Of a DNA stretch of 64,000 nt, positions 13,396 to 30,300 are shown piece after piece. The stretch comes from Syngnathus acus (taxonomy: Eukaryota > Chordata > Actinopteri > Syngnathiformes > Syngnathidae): positions 7,183,553 through 7,247,552 of the forward strand of contig NC_051093.1 in the NCBI RefSeq assembly GCF_901709675.1. The letters run 5' to 3'. The position numbers and the translations under genes were made by a program. The notes under the pieces were generated by a model, which had not been told where the DNA came from, ran no database searches, and saw only the letters and a list, made by a program, of their open reading frames with translations. Position 1 is the stretch's first letter; each line of letters begins with the position of its first letter.

Positions 13396-16300
13396 CTACC
13401 TTTGGGCACAGGCCCGCTCTACATCACCAATGGTCTTTGGGGCATCAGCTGATAGAATTAAGGGCCCACCTTTGTCCCGGATCAGTACGTCATCCTCGAT
13501 CCTGATCCCCATGCCGCGGAAACACTTTGGGGCCTGCTCATTTTCCTCGCCAATATACAACCCTGTGGTAAAAGAGAACACATGAAAGCAGATACTTCAA
13601 GAGCTTTAATAGAAGCGTGACTTTAAATCATAGAATTAACACAAAGTAGGTTAAGTTGTTAGGTATCTCAAAGAAAATCGAGCAAGTTCCTATTGTCACC
13701 TGGTTCTATGGTGATGGTCATTCCAGACTGTAAAGGTTGTGAGCGGGACAGTTCTGGAGTGTCATGGACGTCCATGCCCAAGTAATGTCCAACATGATGG
13801 GGGCAGTACCGCCTTGCAGCCTGGGAAGAGGATAACAAAGAATATTTTAAAATGGAAAATCAGTTTTAACAAGTGACATCTTCCTGACCTTTAATAGATC
13901 AGCATCGCTGGTACCGATGTACTTGACGATGCCAAGACGCTTGAGCTGTCTTGCCAACATGGCCAGCATGGTGCTGTAAATATGGTCGAGACTGACACCT
14001 GGCGAACACAGAGATAAACAGGAGAGCTGGACCTCCAGGACGGCTTCGTAAAGTTCTGCCTGCGGAGCGCTAAATCTGGCAGAAGGGAGTTGGGGGGAGG
14101 CAGAATGCAATGTCACCGACGGGAAAATGTTTATTTTTATTTTTTATTTGGGATGATCAACTTACTTTCCATTTACTGGCCACGTTCGGGTCACATCACT
14201 GACATAACCGAAATATTCACAGCCGCCATCAAGGAGCACCATTTCACCATCCTGACGAAGAGTAACAAAGTTGACTCATACAATTTGCAATCTTTTTAAG
14301 CGGCAAGGGAACAGCACCATGCAGGGAATTATATATGCACACATAATGAAACATAATAAAGTGCATAATGAATACGAATCACTCTAACACAAACGCAGTC
14401 TTGTCTTGATTTTTCTCTTCATTTGGTCTCATCATTTCTTTTTGCTAACAGTATATTAGAGTCATCTGCTTCTCGTTTTTGCAAAGAAGCTTTCCCGAGG
14501 TTTCATTTTCTTTTTTTACTCATTTGCGCTGGCATTAGCTTGTGGGCCTCATTTATAATGCATCAAGACACATCGAGTGAATGAAAGCCACATCAGACTG
14601 ACATTTTTCAACCATCTCTGCATGGCAAGTTTCCACTGTTTACCTTAATGATTTGGTTGTTGTTGATGTAGTGCAGAGTATTGGCACGATTCCCTCCGGC
14701 AACCACAGGCGGATAGGCCAGGAAATTTGCACCATGGACCCGGTTCTCAAAATCAAACTGCAATTTAAATGAGAAATGATAACCTTGAATTTTTTCGACA
14801 CTGCGAGGAACTCTTTTCCGATCAACTTGTATATCGCTACATTACTGACTTAACAGCTCATAGCGTTAAATGAAAATGATTTTGTTTACCGAGCTACCTT
14901 AGCAAAGAGTACGGATTCATCCACTTCCCCGTGAGATAGAGCCATCGTCCGCCTAAAAGCCTGAAAGGCAAATTGGATTGAAGTGAAAACTGAATGAAAA
15001 GTGGGACACAAGTAGAAATGACTAATTATGACACGTCCCACAACTACAATTCATATTTGCATTTAATTAGACACCAACCTGCGCTGTGATGCGACCTGCT
15101 TCTTGCATGAGAGCCACCTCCGCCGAACTCTTAAAAGCCCTGAGTGAATGAATGAGTGGACTTAGGGGGCGTGGCATTGGCCCGGCCTGCAAGACGGGAT
15201 GGACATGTGCTTGGTGGAGTCGAGAGTTGGCTGGATGAGAATGATCATACCACAGGGTGGAGCCTGGCAGTAGAAAGGAGTTTTCCAGGATCATTAAAAA
15301 TCAGCACCTTCACTTCATTTAGTTGATAATACAGTAGATTTATCATTTTGGTTCAGAGCTCCCCCTACAGTTGGCAACTGCACTTTCAGCCCACAGTGGT
15401 AAACAAAATATTTTAATATTATTTGATTACGGCAATTCCATCGATCATTCTCTTGAAAGAAAACTCAAGACGATGGGAATGTGTAAGCGTAACATCTTCA
15501 CACTCGACTTACCTTTAAGGGCTTTGAGCACCAGACCGAGTTCTTCGGTGCTATGAACCCTCTCTATGCCAGTCAAAGCAGCAGCTCCATCCAACCCTGA
15601 TCGCGGGCCATCCCACAGCTCCCTGCCTGGGTCTCTGCGAGGAACAAACAAAATGGCCTGGTCTGGTCGTCCTTTCCCGTGGAGGACCAAAGCACTGTCA
15701 GGCTCCAAGATGCCACACAGGTAGAGGAAGTCCTGGGGAAAGTTTTGCAAAGGGTTGAATGTCAAAATCGTATTCTGCACATTTAAGCAATTATGGTGAT
15801 AGTCTGACATTGGAACGTTTAAACAAAAGGAGGATAACAAACTTTTGACTTTATAGGTTCTACTGTACATTACTGAGAATGCAAGCCCACCTGGTTCTGG
15901 TGGAAAGGATACGGTATGTCATTAGTCATGTAGCGGGTCGGATGGGACAAAATAACGAGCACGTGAGTGCCGGACGATGCAGACGGTCCGAGTTTATCCG
16001 AGTGGGCCTCGATGAGTGAGGCCAGCCTGTGACGACGGAGTTCATATTCGGTTTGGCTCAGGCCGGGTGTCACTTCACCTGAGAATCAAAAATAGCACAA
16101 CTGACAAACTGAACGGAAATAAAACCACATATTTGTTGCTAGATTGCAGGATTGCTGATTTCCATAATACCACTTAGTATGTATGAGTTTACTACAAGTG
16201 GTTGAAGTGTGATTGTCACCATGTTTGATGAGGTGCGGATGAGTGAAAGGACTTGGCTGGCCAAGGTAGCGAGCGGGAACCGTCTTTGGTTTCAGGTCTC

Positions 16301-16948
16301 CCGGTTTCACAGAAATGTTCCTGCATGGACACCACAAACATCCTAAAAGGAGGAACAAAACACCTTATAGTTATTTTATATTGATTAAAGTCAATCGGAG
16401 CATGGATGTCAGAATTGAAATGTTCCATCACTGGTGTGCTATAGAAGAGGCCCGTCAGCTACTCATGGGGTCCTTGGGCCCGTAATAATGGATAGATATA
16501 AATAACAGAGAGATAGATTTAATTTAAGTCCAACACTAATGTATTTACTTACTGTTGTGTAGATAGACAATGACAGCAATGTCAAATTATTGCATCATGT
16601 TCACAAGAATCTTGCTAAGCACATTAAACCGCATCACATGTGCTGGAAATCGAATTGAATTATTTGTTAGTATTCCACTTGAATAAAAAGCTGTTGCAAA
16701 TGTTATTTCTTGTAAATCTGCATTTATCTCCCTCGTGTGTCCAGACTTGAGGGACACTCTTATACAACTTATGGACTGTTGTTTACAGACTGATGCGGAA
16801 AAGAATGTGAGGGTTTCCTTTCAAATTTGTTTGTTAAACTTTTAGTCTATTGAAGGGGGAAATAATTAAGTTCACCTCGGCTCCAACTTGGTTTGGGTAG
16901 TAGTGTGACAGCAGCTCTGAGGAGCACACTGCCTCCGGGGGACATCAT
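13396..16948 (-). CDS. xpnpep3: Xaa-Pro aminopeptidase 3 (mitochondrial aminopeptidase P)
   Basis: Metallopeptidase of the M24B family that removes an N-terminal residue before proline, acting on imported mitochondrial proteins (ICP55-like). Exons on the minus strand: 16948-16876, 16342-16220, 16078-15891, 15732-15513, 15263-15079, 14960-14898, 14757-14644, 14251-14166, 14075-13889, 13820-13700, 13562-13396. All join in frame to give 508 residues; human has 507. The N-terminus ([20 protein letters not shown]) is basic and hydrophobic, as expected of a mitochondrial presequence. The signature [14 protein letters not shown] follows. The five metal ligands are visible: Asp330 in LLDGGC, Asp341 in [11 protein letters not shown], His425 in [13 protein letters not shown], Glu452 in TITIEPG and Glu476 in GIRIEDD. 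A second Met follows the first directly; I took the upstream one. The next gene, st13, runs the other way about 0.9 kb upstream. Confidence 0.95.
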
Positions 16949-17870
16949 CGTCGCTGCCTCTCGACGACACAGGTCACGGACACATGCCCATTTATACAGT
17001 GTTGAGAAACACAAAAGTTGTTAAAGTTGTTCTACACAATGCAAATTACAGAGTCATCTGATAGCAACCTTACTAGCCGGGTTGCTAACAACCTATAATA
17101 ATAGTTAAACCCTGCGTTTTATCTTACAGTTGCTTGAGCCAGCACGCTTGGCTTGTGGCTGATTCAAAGCGGCATTCACTGTTCTCGACGAAACTAACGT
17201 GTTCTACCAGGACACATTTATCGTGGCTGTGCTTTCTCAATCCGATAAAATGAATTAGGTGAATTATGATTCTGTTTTAGTTGCTTGAGTCGTCACTCCC
17301 GCAAGACAAAAATCAGGGCAATCAGACATCTTTCTGGGGGTGTCTGATTTAGTGCCTGAATGAAAAGACAGAAGACGCCTGCGCCAAGGAAGCAGATTTG
17401 CAACGATAAATATCGACAACTGCTCTCCGCTTTCTCATCTTCTGTGTTCATTCTGCGAGTCCTTGCACAGGTACGATTATTTCCTTTTCTATTACCCTCA
17501 TTGCGTTGATATTAATTTTGTTTGTCTTTAATTTAATAAGTGGTAAATATTGCAGCAAGCTAACAGAACAGCATACAGGATCTTGCGTCAAATATGGTTC
17601 TTGTCTCTCGAAACTTCTGTCTTACCTTATTGCCATTATTATTTGTGATCCGGGGTTAAAACTGCTTCGTTTTGTTTGTTTGGTGATCGTGTTCATTTTG
17701 ATTCATTTCTCACAAAAGGTATGCGGACATAAATAAATAAACGTGCACGTTAGCATATTGTAACGGCTAAGCTACCTAACGGTAAAGGGACATTGTTATT
17801 AAACCTTAAACATCTTGAGTGGTTTGTTTTTATGATGCCACGCAGTGCGTGTTGGACGTGACAGAGAAGC
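16949..17870. promoter_or_regulatory. Head-to-head promoter region of xpnpep3 and st13, with st13 leader exon
   Basis: The 0.9 kb between two divergent start codons must hold both promoters. A non-coding first exon of st13 probably ends at 17470 (CTTGCACAG followed by donor GTACGA). Its partner acceptor CACGCAG ends at 17845, 25 bases before the st13 start codon. The leader and acceptor are inferred from splice signals only. Confidence 0.5.
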
Positions 17871-20589
<2,719 letters not shown>

Positions 20590-21237
20590 ATGAGACCGGA
20601 ACAGAGATGAAATGAAGATTTTGTTCGCCGCTGCAATCTTTTGAGGGCTTTTCAGTAAATCTATGGTGCGCATATCAAACGTTCCCAGTTGGTAACCTAA
20701 TCGGAGTGCTTATTTAGAGGATCTGAGGGTGAATTCAAATCAAAGCTATTTAATCAGTACTAAGAGCAACCAGAGTGCTGTCTGGAGTGTATTGACTTAA
20801 ATTAGCTGTCTCTTAAACACAAAGTTGATGTTTCTCGCATTTGCATTCTGAGAGCTCCCCCGCACTCATTAACCCATTTCTACAGTCGTTTAACTGAGGG
20901 TTTGTTCAGATTTTGGAACCTACCAGTTTCTTTTGTTCTGCTCTGTTAAAAAAAAAAAAAGGTGTCTGAGCCATTTGGGGAAATTGGTTAATAAAGCTTG
21001 TTTGTAAAAGGCATTAGACACTAGACTTGACTATCACTTAATTAGATTAGAGGCTATCTGATGCTGATGCTTAAAATATCACAGATTCACCCATCCCCCA
21101 AAAAATAGTTTGACTGAAATCTGCTCTGCCATTAATATTACTGTTTATTTGAATCAAAACAAAAAATGTACACAACTCTGCTTACAACAAGTTGGATGGG
21201 AAAAGAAGCACTGTGGGCAAAACTTAAAGTTCTCCAG
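20590..21237. other. Convergent 3' ends of st13 and rbx1
   Basis: Untranslated tails of two genes facing each other. The plus-strand AATAAA at 20990-20995 serves st13. The minus-strand AATAAA (TTTATT at 21144-21149) would serve rbx1. Nothing else was seen. Confidence 0.6.
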
Positions 21238-22375
<1,138 letters not shown>

Positions 22376-22617
22376 GTTGAATTTCACAAGTTAAGGGTGA
22401 ACGTGAATCAGCGAGAAGCTACTTCCGGTGTAGGATAAAACCGTAAAGCAGAGAACGTCACGTTTTCAAACGTCATTCATTGTTACAAAGCAACGATTTT
22501 CAATAGTACGTGTATATTGTTGTGGACTTGTTATGTAGGAATAACTTTTTGAACAAAAAAAATATTTGGGAGAATAAATTTCAAAATGAAAGTGACTAGC
22601 GTGGAGAAAGAAAATTT
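22376..22617 (-). promoter_or_regulatory. rbx1 promoter
   Basis: An ETS-type site (ACTTCCGG at 22421-22428, CCGGAAGT on the transcribed strand) lies about 50 bases upstream of the rbx1 start codon, which is typical of housekeeping promoters. No TATA box was seen close by. Confidence 0.45.
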
Positions 22618-22689
22618 AGGTTCCACCGAGATTTGAACTCGGATCGCTGGATTCAGAGTCCAGAGTGCTAACCATTACACCATGGAACC
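22618..22689 (-). tRNA. tRNA-Gln (anticodon CTG)
   Basis: A 72-base tRNA gene read on the minus strand. The acceptor stem GGTTCCA pairs with TGGAACC. The D arm carries the A box (TGGTGTAATGGTTAG). The anticodon arm CTGGA-CTCTGAA-TCCAG gives the anticodon CTG. The T arm with the B box reads CCGAGTTCAAATCTCGG. A T4 run (AAAA at 22611-22614 on the plus strand) follows the gene as a Pol III stop. There is no intron and no encoded CCA. It lies alone between rbx1 and chadl. Confidence 0.97.
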
Positions 22690-23001
22690 ATATGAATGGG
22701 CGGCAGTGTTAATAGCAATAAGACTGTTATTTTACTGGGCCAAAGCAATTGTCCCGTCATTTTTGCTTTTGATGTTCAAGGAAATGTTAAAATTGGGGAA
22801 TTTTAAGCTTTCATTTAGGTACACGTACTGCTTTGCTCCATACTTGTGACATCCAAAAGCAACAAATAACATCAACATCCCTGTGTTTTGTGTTCATTTC
22901 CTCCACAAGCAAACACTGCATTCCATAGTCAGCAAATTTATTTTTACAATAATAAATGATTTTTACACATTGTCACTAATTCGGCCATTGCAGAAAAGAT
23001 T
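22690..23001 (-). other. chadl 3' untranslated region and spacer
   Basis: AT-rich stretch downstream of the chadl stop. A minus-strand AATAAA (TTTATT at 22937-22942) is only about 60 bases past the stop, so the chadl tail is probably short. The rest, up to the tRNA, shows nothing. Confidence 0.5.
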
Positions 23002-26000
23002 TTATGTTTTTGTCACTTTCTTCTTTTTGGTCACTGCTGCCACAACAGGCTTCATTTGAGGCTTTTTCTTTGTTGGCTTTGGTGGTTTTGTCTTGTCCCT
23101 TCCGAGTTTAGTCTTGACTCCAGAAATCTTCACAAGGTTGAGTTGAGGTTTCTTGGTTTTTACATAAGCAGGCGCCACAACAACATGCTTTCTGTCTGAG
23201 TTGGATCTGTTTTCCGGACAGGACTTGAATAGCTCCAGATCCTTGACCTTTTGCCCTTTTAGCTTGGGAGGGAGGCCACAAGTAGCTGCCACCTCCAAAC
23301 TCACTTTCTCCATCCACCTGGTGCAGACACAAAGAAACAATTCAAGTAAGTTATGTTTGACTGTCTTCGTTTGTATTACATGAATTAAAAGAGAAATTGC
23401 ATGTATTCACTGACTTGCGCAGCGGCAGCAAAGTACAATCACACAGCAGAGGGTTGTCTTGAAGATCAACCACCTCCAGGCCAGTGAGATAGACTAAGTC
23501 AGGAAGCTCCCTGAGCTTGTTTCCTCTCAACGTGAGAGCCTTCAGTCTTGGGCCAAGCCCGGCCAGAGCCTCCCGAGACATCTGCACATCAGACAGGGAT
23601 GTGCATCATTAGACTGGTCCAACGTGCAAATTGGAACTGTTTCATACCTTCTCAGTGCTCATCTGATCCATGTATAGCCTCTTCAGACTTTGTGATATGG
23701 GCCGAAATGCATTTGGTCCCACTGAGAGAATCCGATTTTGAGATAGGTTGAGTTCCTCCAGACTAATGGCTTTGGATAGAGCATCAGTTGGAATGGTCGT
23801 CAGCTTATTTGAATCCAGGTGAAGTTTTCCAAGAAAGGCAGAGTCCAAAGCACCCTTGGCAATAGTGCGTATGGTGTTATTGGTTAAGTAAAGCTCCCTC
23901 AGTTTTGGAGTTACTGAGGTCAGCAGACCTTTGGGTTCCAGTTTTGAAATGGCATTGCGCTCCAGGTGTAATGCAAATAGATTTGGTAAGAGTCGCAGAG
24001 CTGTAGGAGGGAAAAACAACAACCAAATAGAGTTTTACTTTTATTAATTCCAGTCAGTCTTTCTCGTCCACTCACCTGAACCAGGAAACTTTGCCAAACG
24101 ATTCCCCTCCAGGTAAAGATAACTGAGCGCCGGGGCTCCAGTGAAAGTTTCCGGCCCCAACGATGTGAGGTCATTGTCAGAAAGATACAAATAAAACAAT
24201 TGTTTCATTCCTCGGAACGCTCCACCTTCGATTTCGTGAATTTTACAGAATTCCAGGTGAAGGGAAAGAACTTGGCTGGTGGCTGGGAAACTGTTGGCGG
24301 GAATATTGTGGAAGTGGTTACTGCGAAGGTCCAGTAGTTGAGTTTTTGCAGGGAAGCCTCGAGGTACTTTGTGGTGACCTCGGTTCTCACATGTAGCATG
24401 TTGTGCTTCAATCTAGAAGAGGTTGAAAACATTTTTTATAGCCTTAAATGGCAAAATTTAAATCACTGCAGTACAGTAGACGACTCTCATTCCGAACTCA
24501 CATGACAGTCGCAGTTAAGCGGACACTTGACGTTCTGTTTGGGTTTGACTGTTGGTGGGATGCTGATGGTGACCACTCCCTCCTCAAATTCATCCTTCAG
24601 TGGGTCTCCCCTGCTGCGACAACGCATGTCCGCCGCCGCCACAGCCCGGAGAGGCTCGTCGGACAGGTGAGGTGGTCCTGCACAAGTTCCCATCAGCTTG
24701 ACACCCCCAACACTCGCCCAGTTCTTTAGAGGCCTCATGTAGCAGCTACAGTAGATGGGGTTGGCTTCAAAAAAAAAAAAAAAAAAGTGTAAACACTCAG
24801 TAGGCTTCGAGTGTAATTATGCTACGTACCAGTGAGGTTGAGGCTGGCAAGGTTCTTGGGGCCCACGAGAGGCTCCAAGTAACGAAGCTGGTTGTGACTC
24901 AGGTCCAAGTAGGAGAGCACAGGAGCCTGGGACAAGGCCTGCTCGGACAGGTCTTGGAGGGACATGTGGTTGAGGTACAAGTGTGTGAGCTTGGCCATGG
25001 AAACCGACTCTTCGCCGAGGTAGATCATGCGGTTGTGGCTCATGTCCAGGTGTGTGACCTCCTTGAGTCTACAGAAGATAGTCAACACGTTTTTACCAGC
25101 AAGTCTTCCACATTAAGATTTTTTGGGGGGCTCTTTTAGGAGTATTTCTGAGGAGTCACTAAGTACTCTAATGACTAATATATTATGGCTGTATAAAAAA
25201 ATTCGGTACCTGGTCATGGCCTGAGTGGGGAAGAACTGAAGCTCATTGTGGTCCAGATTGAGGCGGGTCAGAATGAACAAGCTTGCAAATGCCTCGGGAG
25301 CCAAGTTGTTGATGGCGTTATGGCTGAGACGAAGCCACTTGATGTGTTGCAGGCCCTGTGAGACACAGATGAAAATTGACTCCTTTATTTTTGGTGCTTG
25401 AGTCATAATAGCATCATTTTAAATAAATCAAAATGCATTCATTATCATCTTTTTGGGCTTCTGAGTACCTGAAAAGCCATATTGGGGATGTACACCAGCT
25501 GGTTATGAGTGAGAGCCAACATGTTTAATGAGCCAAGCTGCAAGAAAGCTCCAGGTTGGATCTCCTCAACTTGGTTGTGGTCCAGATGAAGCTCCTTCAA
25601 AGACGACAGGCCATCAAAAGATTCCTACAGAGGCCAGTGTGGAGGGACGATTTATTAGAAATAGCACAACCCTTTTGGATGCATTGGTTTCTAACCTGAT
25701 ATAGGATGTCAATTTTGTTGTAGGCCAGGTTAAGGGAGACCACACGGCCCAGCATGCGGAAAGCTCCCTCCTTCACTTTGACAATGTTGCATCGCTGTAG
25801 GTTGAGGTGGGTGAGGTAAGGTGTGCGAACAAATCCTCCCCTTTGGAGCATTTGTAGGTTGTTATTCCTCAGGTCCAGTTTGACTGTGATCTGTATACAT
25901 TATATCAAGTGAGAGAAATAATCAGACGTGTAAAATTTTCTTTTTTACCAGATCATAAATGCAAACTGTTTTTAAAGCTTCCTTGGCAGAAAAGTAGAAG

Positions 26001-26486
26001 TGTGAGGTTGAAGGAAGGTGGTAGACATTCATTTCTCACCTCGTCAATAGTCGGGGGAACCTCAGTAAGGTTCTTGCCAACGCAAGCCACCGTGAGCTTG
26101 GCGCTGTCGCAAGTGCACACCCGAGGACACTTCCCGGCCTCCACATTTGATATGACTGCAAAAGTCCCCAATAAAACGGCAGCAGGGAGGACAAGCATCT
26201 GTGCAAGGAAAATCAAATTGTCAAATGAGAATTTTGGTTACAATGTTGGCTGTAAGATAAGGTACTTTAAAAAATATTAAATTGTATACTGATTATCAAA
26301 ACTATCATGCTGACAGTAGTGTTGGTTAACTGCTACAATCCACCTAACTAAATAAAAGCAATACTTTTTAAATTGATAAGCTAAAAACAAATTACTTCTT
26401 TACACGTGTCACACATCTAAATCTTTTCTACATTATAACCTTGCAAATATTCAAGAACTTGAAACAACAAAATATCTTACCTTCAT
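23002..26486 (-). CDS. chadl: Chondroadherin-like leucine-rich repeat protein
   Basis: Secreted small leucine-rich repeat protein of cartilage matrix, known to bind collagen. Exons on the minus strand: 26486-26481, 26198-26040, 25890-25696, 25624-25469, 25355-25210, 25068-24830, 24764-24502, 24412-24076, 24000-23648, 23581-23415, 23317-23002. The total is 778 residues; human has 762. The first exon codes for only Met-Lys and splices in frame to a signal peptide (MLVLPAAVLLGTFAVISNVEA). Then come LRR-NT (CPRVCTCDSAKLTVAC), an LRR block, a mid LRR-CT (NPIYCSCYMRPLKNW), a second LRR-NT (KCPLNCDC), a second LRR block and LRR-CT (NPLLCDCTLLPLRKW). This two-unit plan is diagnostic of CHADL. The C-terminal tail of about 60 residues is very Lys-rich. 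The exon 24412-24076 has no Met near its start but is open throughout and needed by phase. Confidence 0.93.
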
Positions 26487-27309
26487 GAAGAAGTTGACAT
26501 AAAATGAGAAAAAAATAAAAACGAGAAAATCTCAATGAATCTGCCAGCGACTTTTCAAAATTCCACGTCCAGCGTGTTCACCGGAGTCTGTGGAGTCCAA
26601 TGGATGAACGAGTCTTTGGTAAATTCTTCCTCTTGTGACCCCTGATCCCTGCACCCCCAACTGCAAATTAACACCTTGGTTTTACATTTTCTGACTAGTT
26701 AAAAGGCTGAGACGCTGCAACCAAGCATGACGAGAATCCTAAACTTAACAAAATACTCTAACATTTAATTCCAGCTCAAGTATATACATGTGTGTGTACC
26801 CTATAAATGGAAACCGACCTAAATAAAGCACAAAACATGCCAACAAGTTAAAATCAACAAAATTTATTTTAACAACGCAGAGCCATAACAGCTTGTGACT
26901 CTAGTCAAAAAAATACATCCCTTTCGTAGTTTACCTTCACTTTACAATACATTTAATACGTCATTCATAGCACATTACAGCTTCAAAATAGAAAGAAAAA
27001 AAAAAAGAAGCAAATCGATACAAAACCAAAAACTACTGTTTGCATTTACATACATAGTACAATATAATGTGTTGTGTAGCCAGTAGACGAGTGTCACCTG
27101 GCTGGCAGTCCCAATTTTTATTTTTAAACACACCAGCGGTTACAAAGATGTCATGTAAGTGTTGCGCAACAAAACACTGCATGCTCAAGCAAACAGATCT
27201 TCCCCAAAAATGCATTACGGTAATGATTATTTAAATGAGGATGATGCCCCTTTGATTAAAATGTGAGCAAATGTGTTGTTTGTGCGTTATTTGTGTTCAC
27301 CCACGGTCC
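26487..27309 (-). other. chadl upstream region and rangap1 3' untranslated region
   Basis: The chadl start is about 820 bases from the rangap1 stop. A minus-strand AATAAA (TTTATT at 26863-26868) would end rangap1 after about 450 bases. The remaining 300-400 bases should hold the chadl leader and promoter; I could not place a TATA box. Confidence 0.5.
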
Positions 27310-30300
27310 TCAGCTCTCTGTGCGTGTCGTCTGCAAGGTGGACTGAAGCTTGCATCGAGAAGAGCCGCAGGACTCCAAAGCCTTGTTGTTTCTGGGGATG
27401 AAAAAGAATTCTGACATCTGGATGCACTGATATAGTCCGGCAACTCTTAAAATGGCCAATCATGCATGATGGGCTTCAAAACATTATCTTAATGGTACCG
27501 TATTTGTCATTTCACCAAATTAGCTGAAATCACAGTGACCTACCTTCCTTTGTCCTAGTTGCAGGATATTCATTTATCAAGAATAAGAATACATCAATGT
27601 GAAGTGTCACCATTGTTCCTGGTGAGTATTGAGCGATGTTTTATACCTGGAAGCTTCCTGCTGATTGGCTCATTCTGTCACGCCCTTACCGGGACATGAA
27701 GGCCTCCAGCACAGCCACACTCTCTTTGGGGAAGTAATCCTGACGAACAGCGTGCTCCAAGGCTTGCAGGTGACCGGCGACCACCAGCACAGGCTTCACC
27801 TTGTCTTCACTCTGAGATGACGACAGGAACGGACGGAGAGAAAAGGATTTGGTATAGAAACTGAAAAGGACACAGGTCGAAGGAATCCGATTCCGCTCAC
27901 CTTAATAAGCCCCAGCAACACTAACAAAGAGGATACAAAGTTGTAGCCTTGGATAGAAGAAAAGGCTTTCCTCAAAAGGGCATCTGTAAAAAGAGGGATT
28001 AGCTTTTATGGATACAGTACAATAAAAAAGAGCCCGGAAGGTAACACGGGGGAGACAGGTGCCCTTTGTATTCCACAAAAAAAAAAAAGAAATCTCACCA
28101 ACACTTTCCAAGACTGCACTCTTGACTTCACCATTGTCCTCTTTATACACAGATGCAATTTTGAGAAAGGCTTCGGCTGTTTTTCTTGCGTCGGACACAT
28201 CCACCTGGCCACAAAGACAGGAAAAAGGAATCAGCGTCATCCTTCTTTCCAAAAATGCCATATAGTTCATTTCTACAATGAACTTTGTAAAGTGTCAAAA
28301 AAAGAGAAATGTAATGTCGTTGACAATAGATAATATAGGTAAGCCTTCTCTTGTATTATCAACTATTGTACCTGCTGTTCAATCAGTGCTGCTCTTTTGG
28401 ACCCCAGCCTGAGCAGTTTATCCGGCGACGGAAAACTGAGAAAGGACGAGACATCGGGCGGTCGTTGTGCTGATGGGGGTGTGGAAAACTGGAAAGGCAA
28501 AGATGGTTAAAAAAAACAAAAAAACGTTAGGCTAATATTTAATTAAGCGGAAGAAAAAAAAAGATTAAGTCTATCTGTATTATTCAACTTGCTGATCCGA
28601 CTTACCTTGCTGCCAACGTTTAAATCTTGCTCCTCTTCTTCCTCCTCTTCCTCCTCATCTTCCTCATCCTCTTCTTCCTCTTCCTCCTCTTCATCCACCT
28701 CCTCGTCATCCTCGTCGTCGTCATCGCCATCATCATCATCATCCTCGTCATCATCGTCTCCTGGTTCACCCTCATCATCACTAAAAAAAACAACAACAAT
28801 TTTGATAATCAACAAAATTGTGTTATAAACACAAATGTAAATGAACTTGAACGTTACCTGAGCGACGCCAGAAGCTCGGCCATGTTGCTGTCTTCCATGA
28901 AATCTCTCAGAACTTTGCAGCCTTCCTCTCCCAGACAGTTTCCTGCCAAACACGAGGTTGAGCGTGTTATATGTAGTCACAGCAGAGGCATACACTTTTT
29001 TTTTTTTACCATTTAAATCCAGTTTTTCCATCTGATTCTTGTTCTTGACAGCATGGGCCACAGCCAGTGCAGCATCTTCGGTTATCTCTCCGAATGACAG
29101 ATTAAGTTCCTGTTTATTGTAACCGAGTATTTGGTTGGTCAGAGAGGAGATGAAGTTTATTTTATCATGCCAGTCTAATAAATTGTAATATACAACAGAC
29201 AGGCCGAATGAACACTCACCTTCAAGATGGGGAGTCCTTCTGAAACTGTTTCAGCGATCGCTGCGGCTCCGACTGGGCGCACCAAACAGTCTCCAAAATT
29301 GATCACCTGGATGCTTCGTAAATGTTTCAAGGCCTGAGAATGACAGAAAAAAGTATTAACACAGAAACAAAATAATCTTAGTCAACACTATCATGTCAGA
29401 TGCATTTTTTTTTTTTAAATTTATGTTCTTACATTGGATATTGCTGTTGACTACGCTTAAAGCTTGCAAGCTGCTGTCATATAATAAAAGTATATCTTGG
29501 TTAATGATTCCAGCAAGCCCTGCAATATTTCTAATCATACCTGAGCCATGGCAATGGCGCCCTTCTCAGTGAAGGTGTTGTCATTGAGATTGAGGGTGCG
29601 CAGGTTTGGATTGTGCTGTACAGCCGTCGCCAGGGCTTTTACACCGGGGTGATTGATGCCATTTTGGGGCATGTGAATCTCCTCCAGGCTGCCCATTAAC
29701 TGAAAACACATATTAGACGCTTATACAACAGGGAAGAACAAATGTACGGAATCGTAAATCGTCCAATTGGTTGTTTGACTTCTCTACCTGGAACGCTTGA
29801 GCGAGAGCTGTGGCGCCGTCATTCTCCAGACGATTCCTCCCGGCGATGAACACTTTCAGGCTGAGCGGCGGACCTTCTGCACTGGACTTTTTATGGCACT
29901 CAATCAGCGAAGCAGCTAATATCTGACAAGTGCACAACAACCTTTTATAGCTTAGACTGGAGCACTTTCCAAGTATACCACAATCAACCTATAGAAAATG
30001 CAATACATTTAAAATATGCCTCGATTGAGGATGATTTACCTTCCCCCCTCCAATACCCATGCCGCAGTTGTTGAGTCGTAGTTCCTGAAGAGTGTAGCAG
30101 GAAGAGCTTTTGAGCAACCGCTCAATCCCCTTCACCCCGTCTGGGCCGAAGGCGTTGTCACTGAGATCTAAAACGGTCAGCTTGGCACCCGCCAGCATTA
30201 GAGCGTCACCCAGCGAATTCTTTGAGAGAAAGAGAGACAAATATTAAGACCTTATAAGTGATGTGAAGAGAACATTTAAAGAACAACCAGTTAGGATAAT

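Noticed and set aside
28589-28828. Plus-strand open frame coding almost only for serine
   Set aside because: It is the reverse strand of the acidic rangap1 exon and follows from its codon bias.
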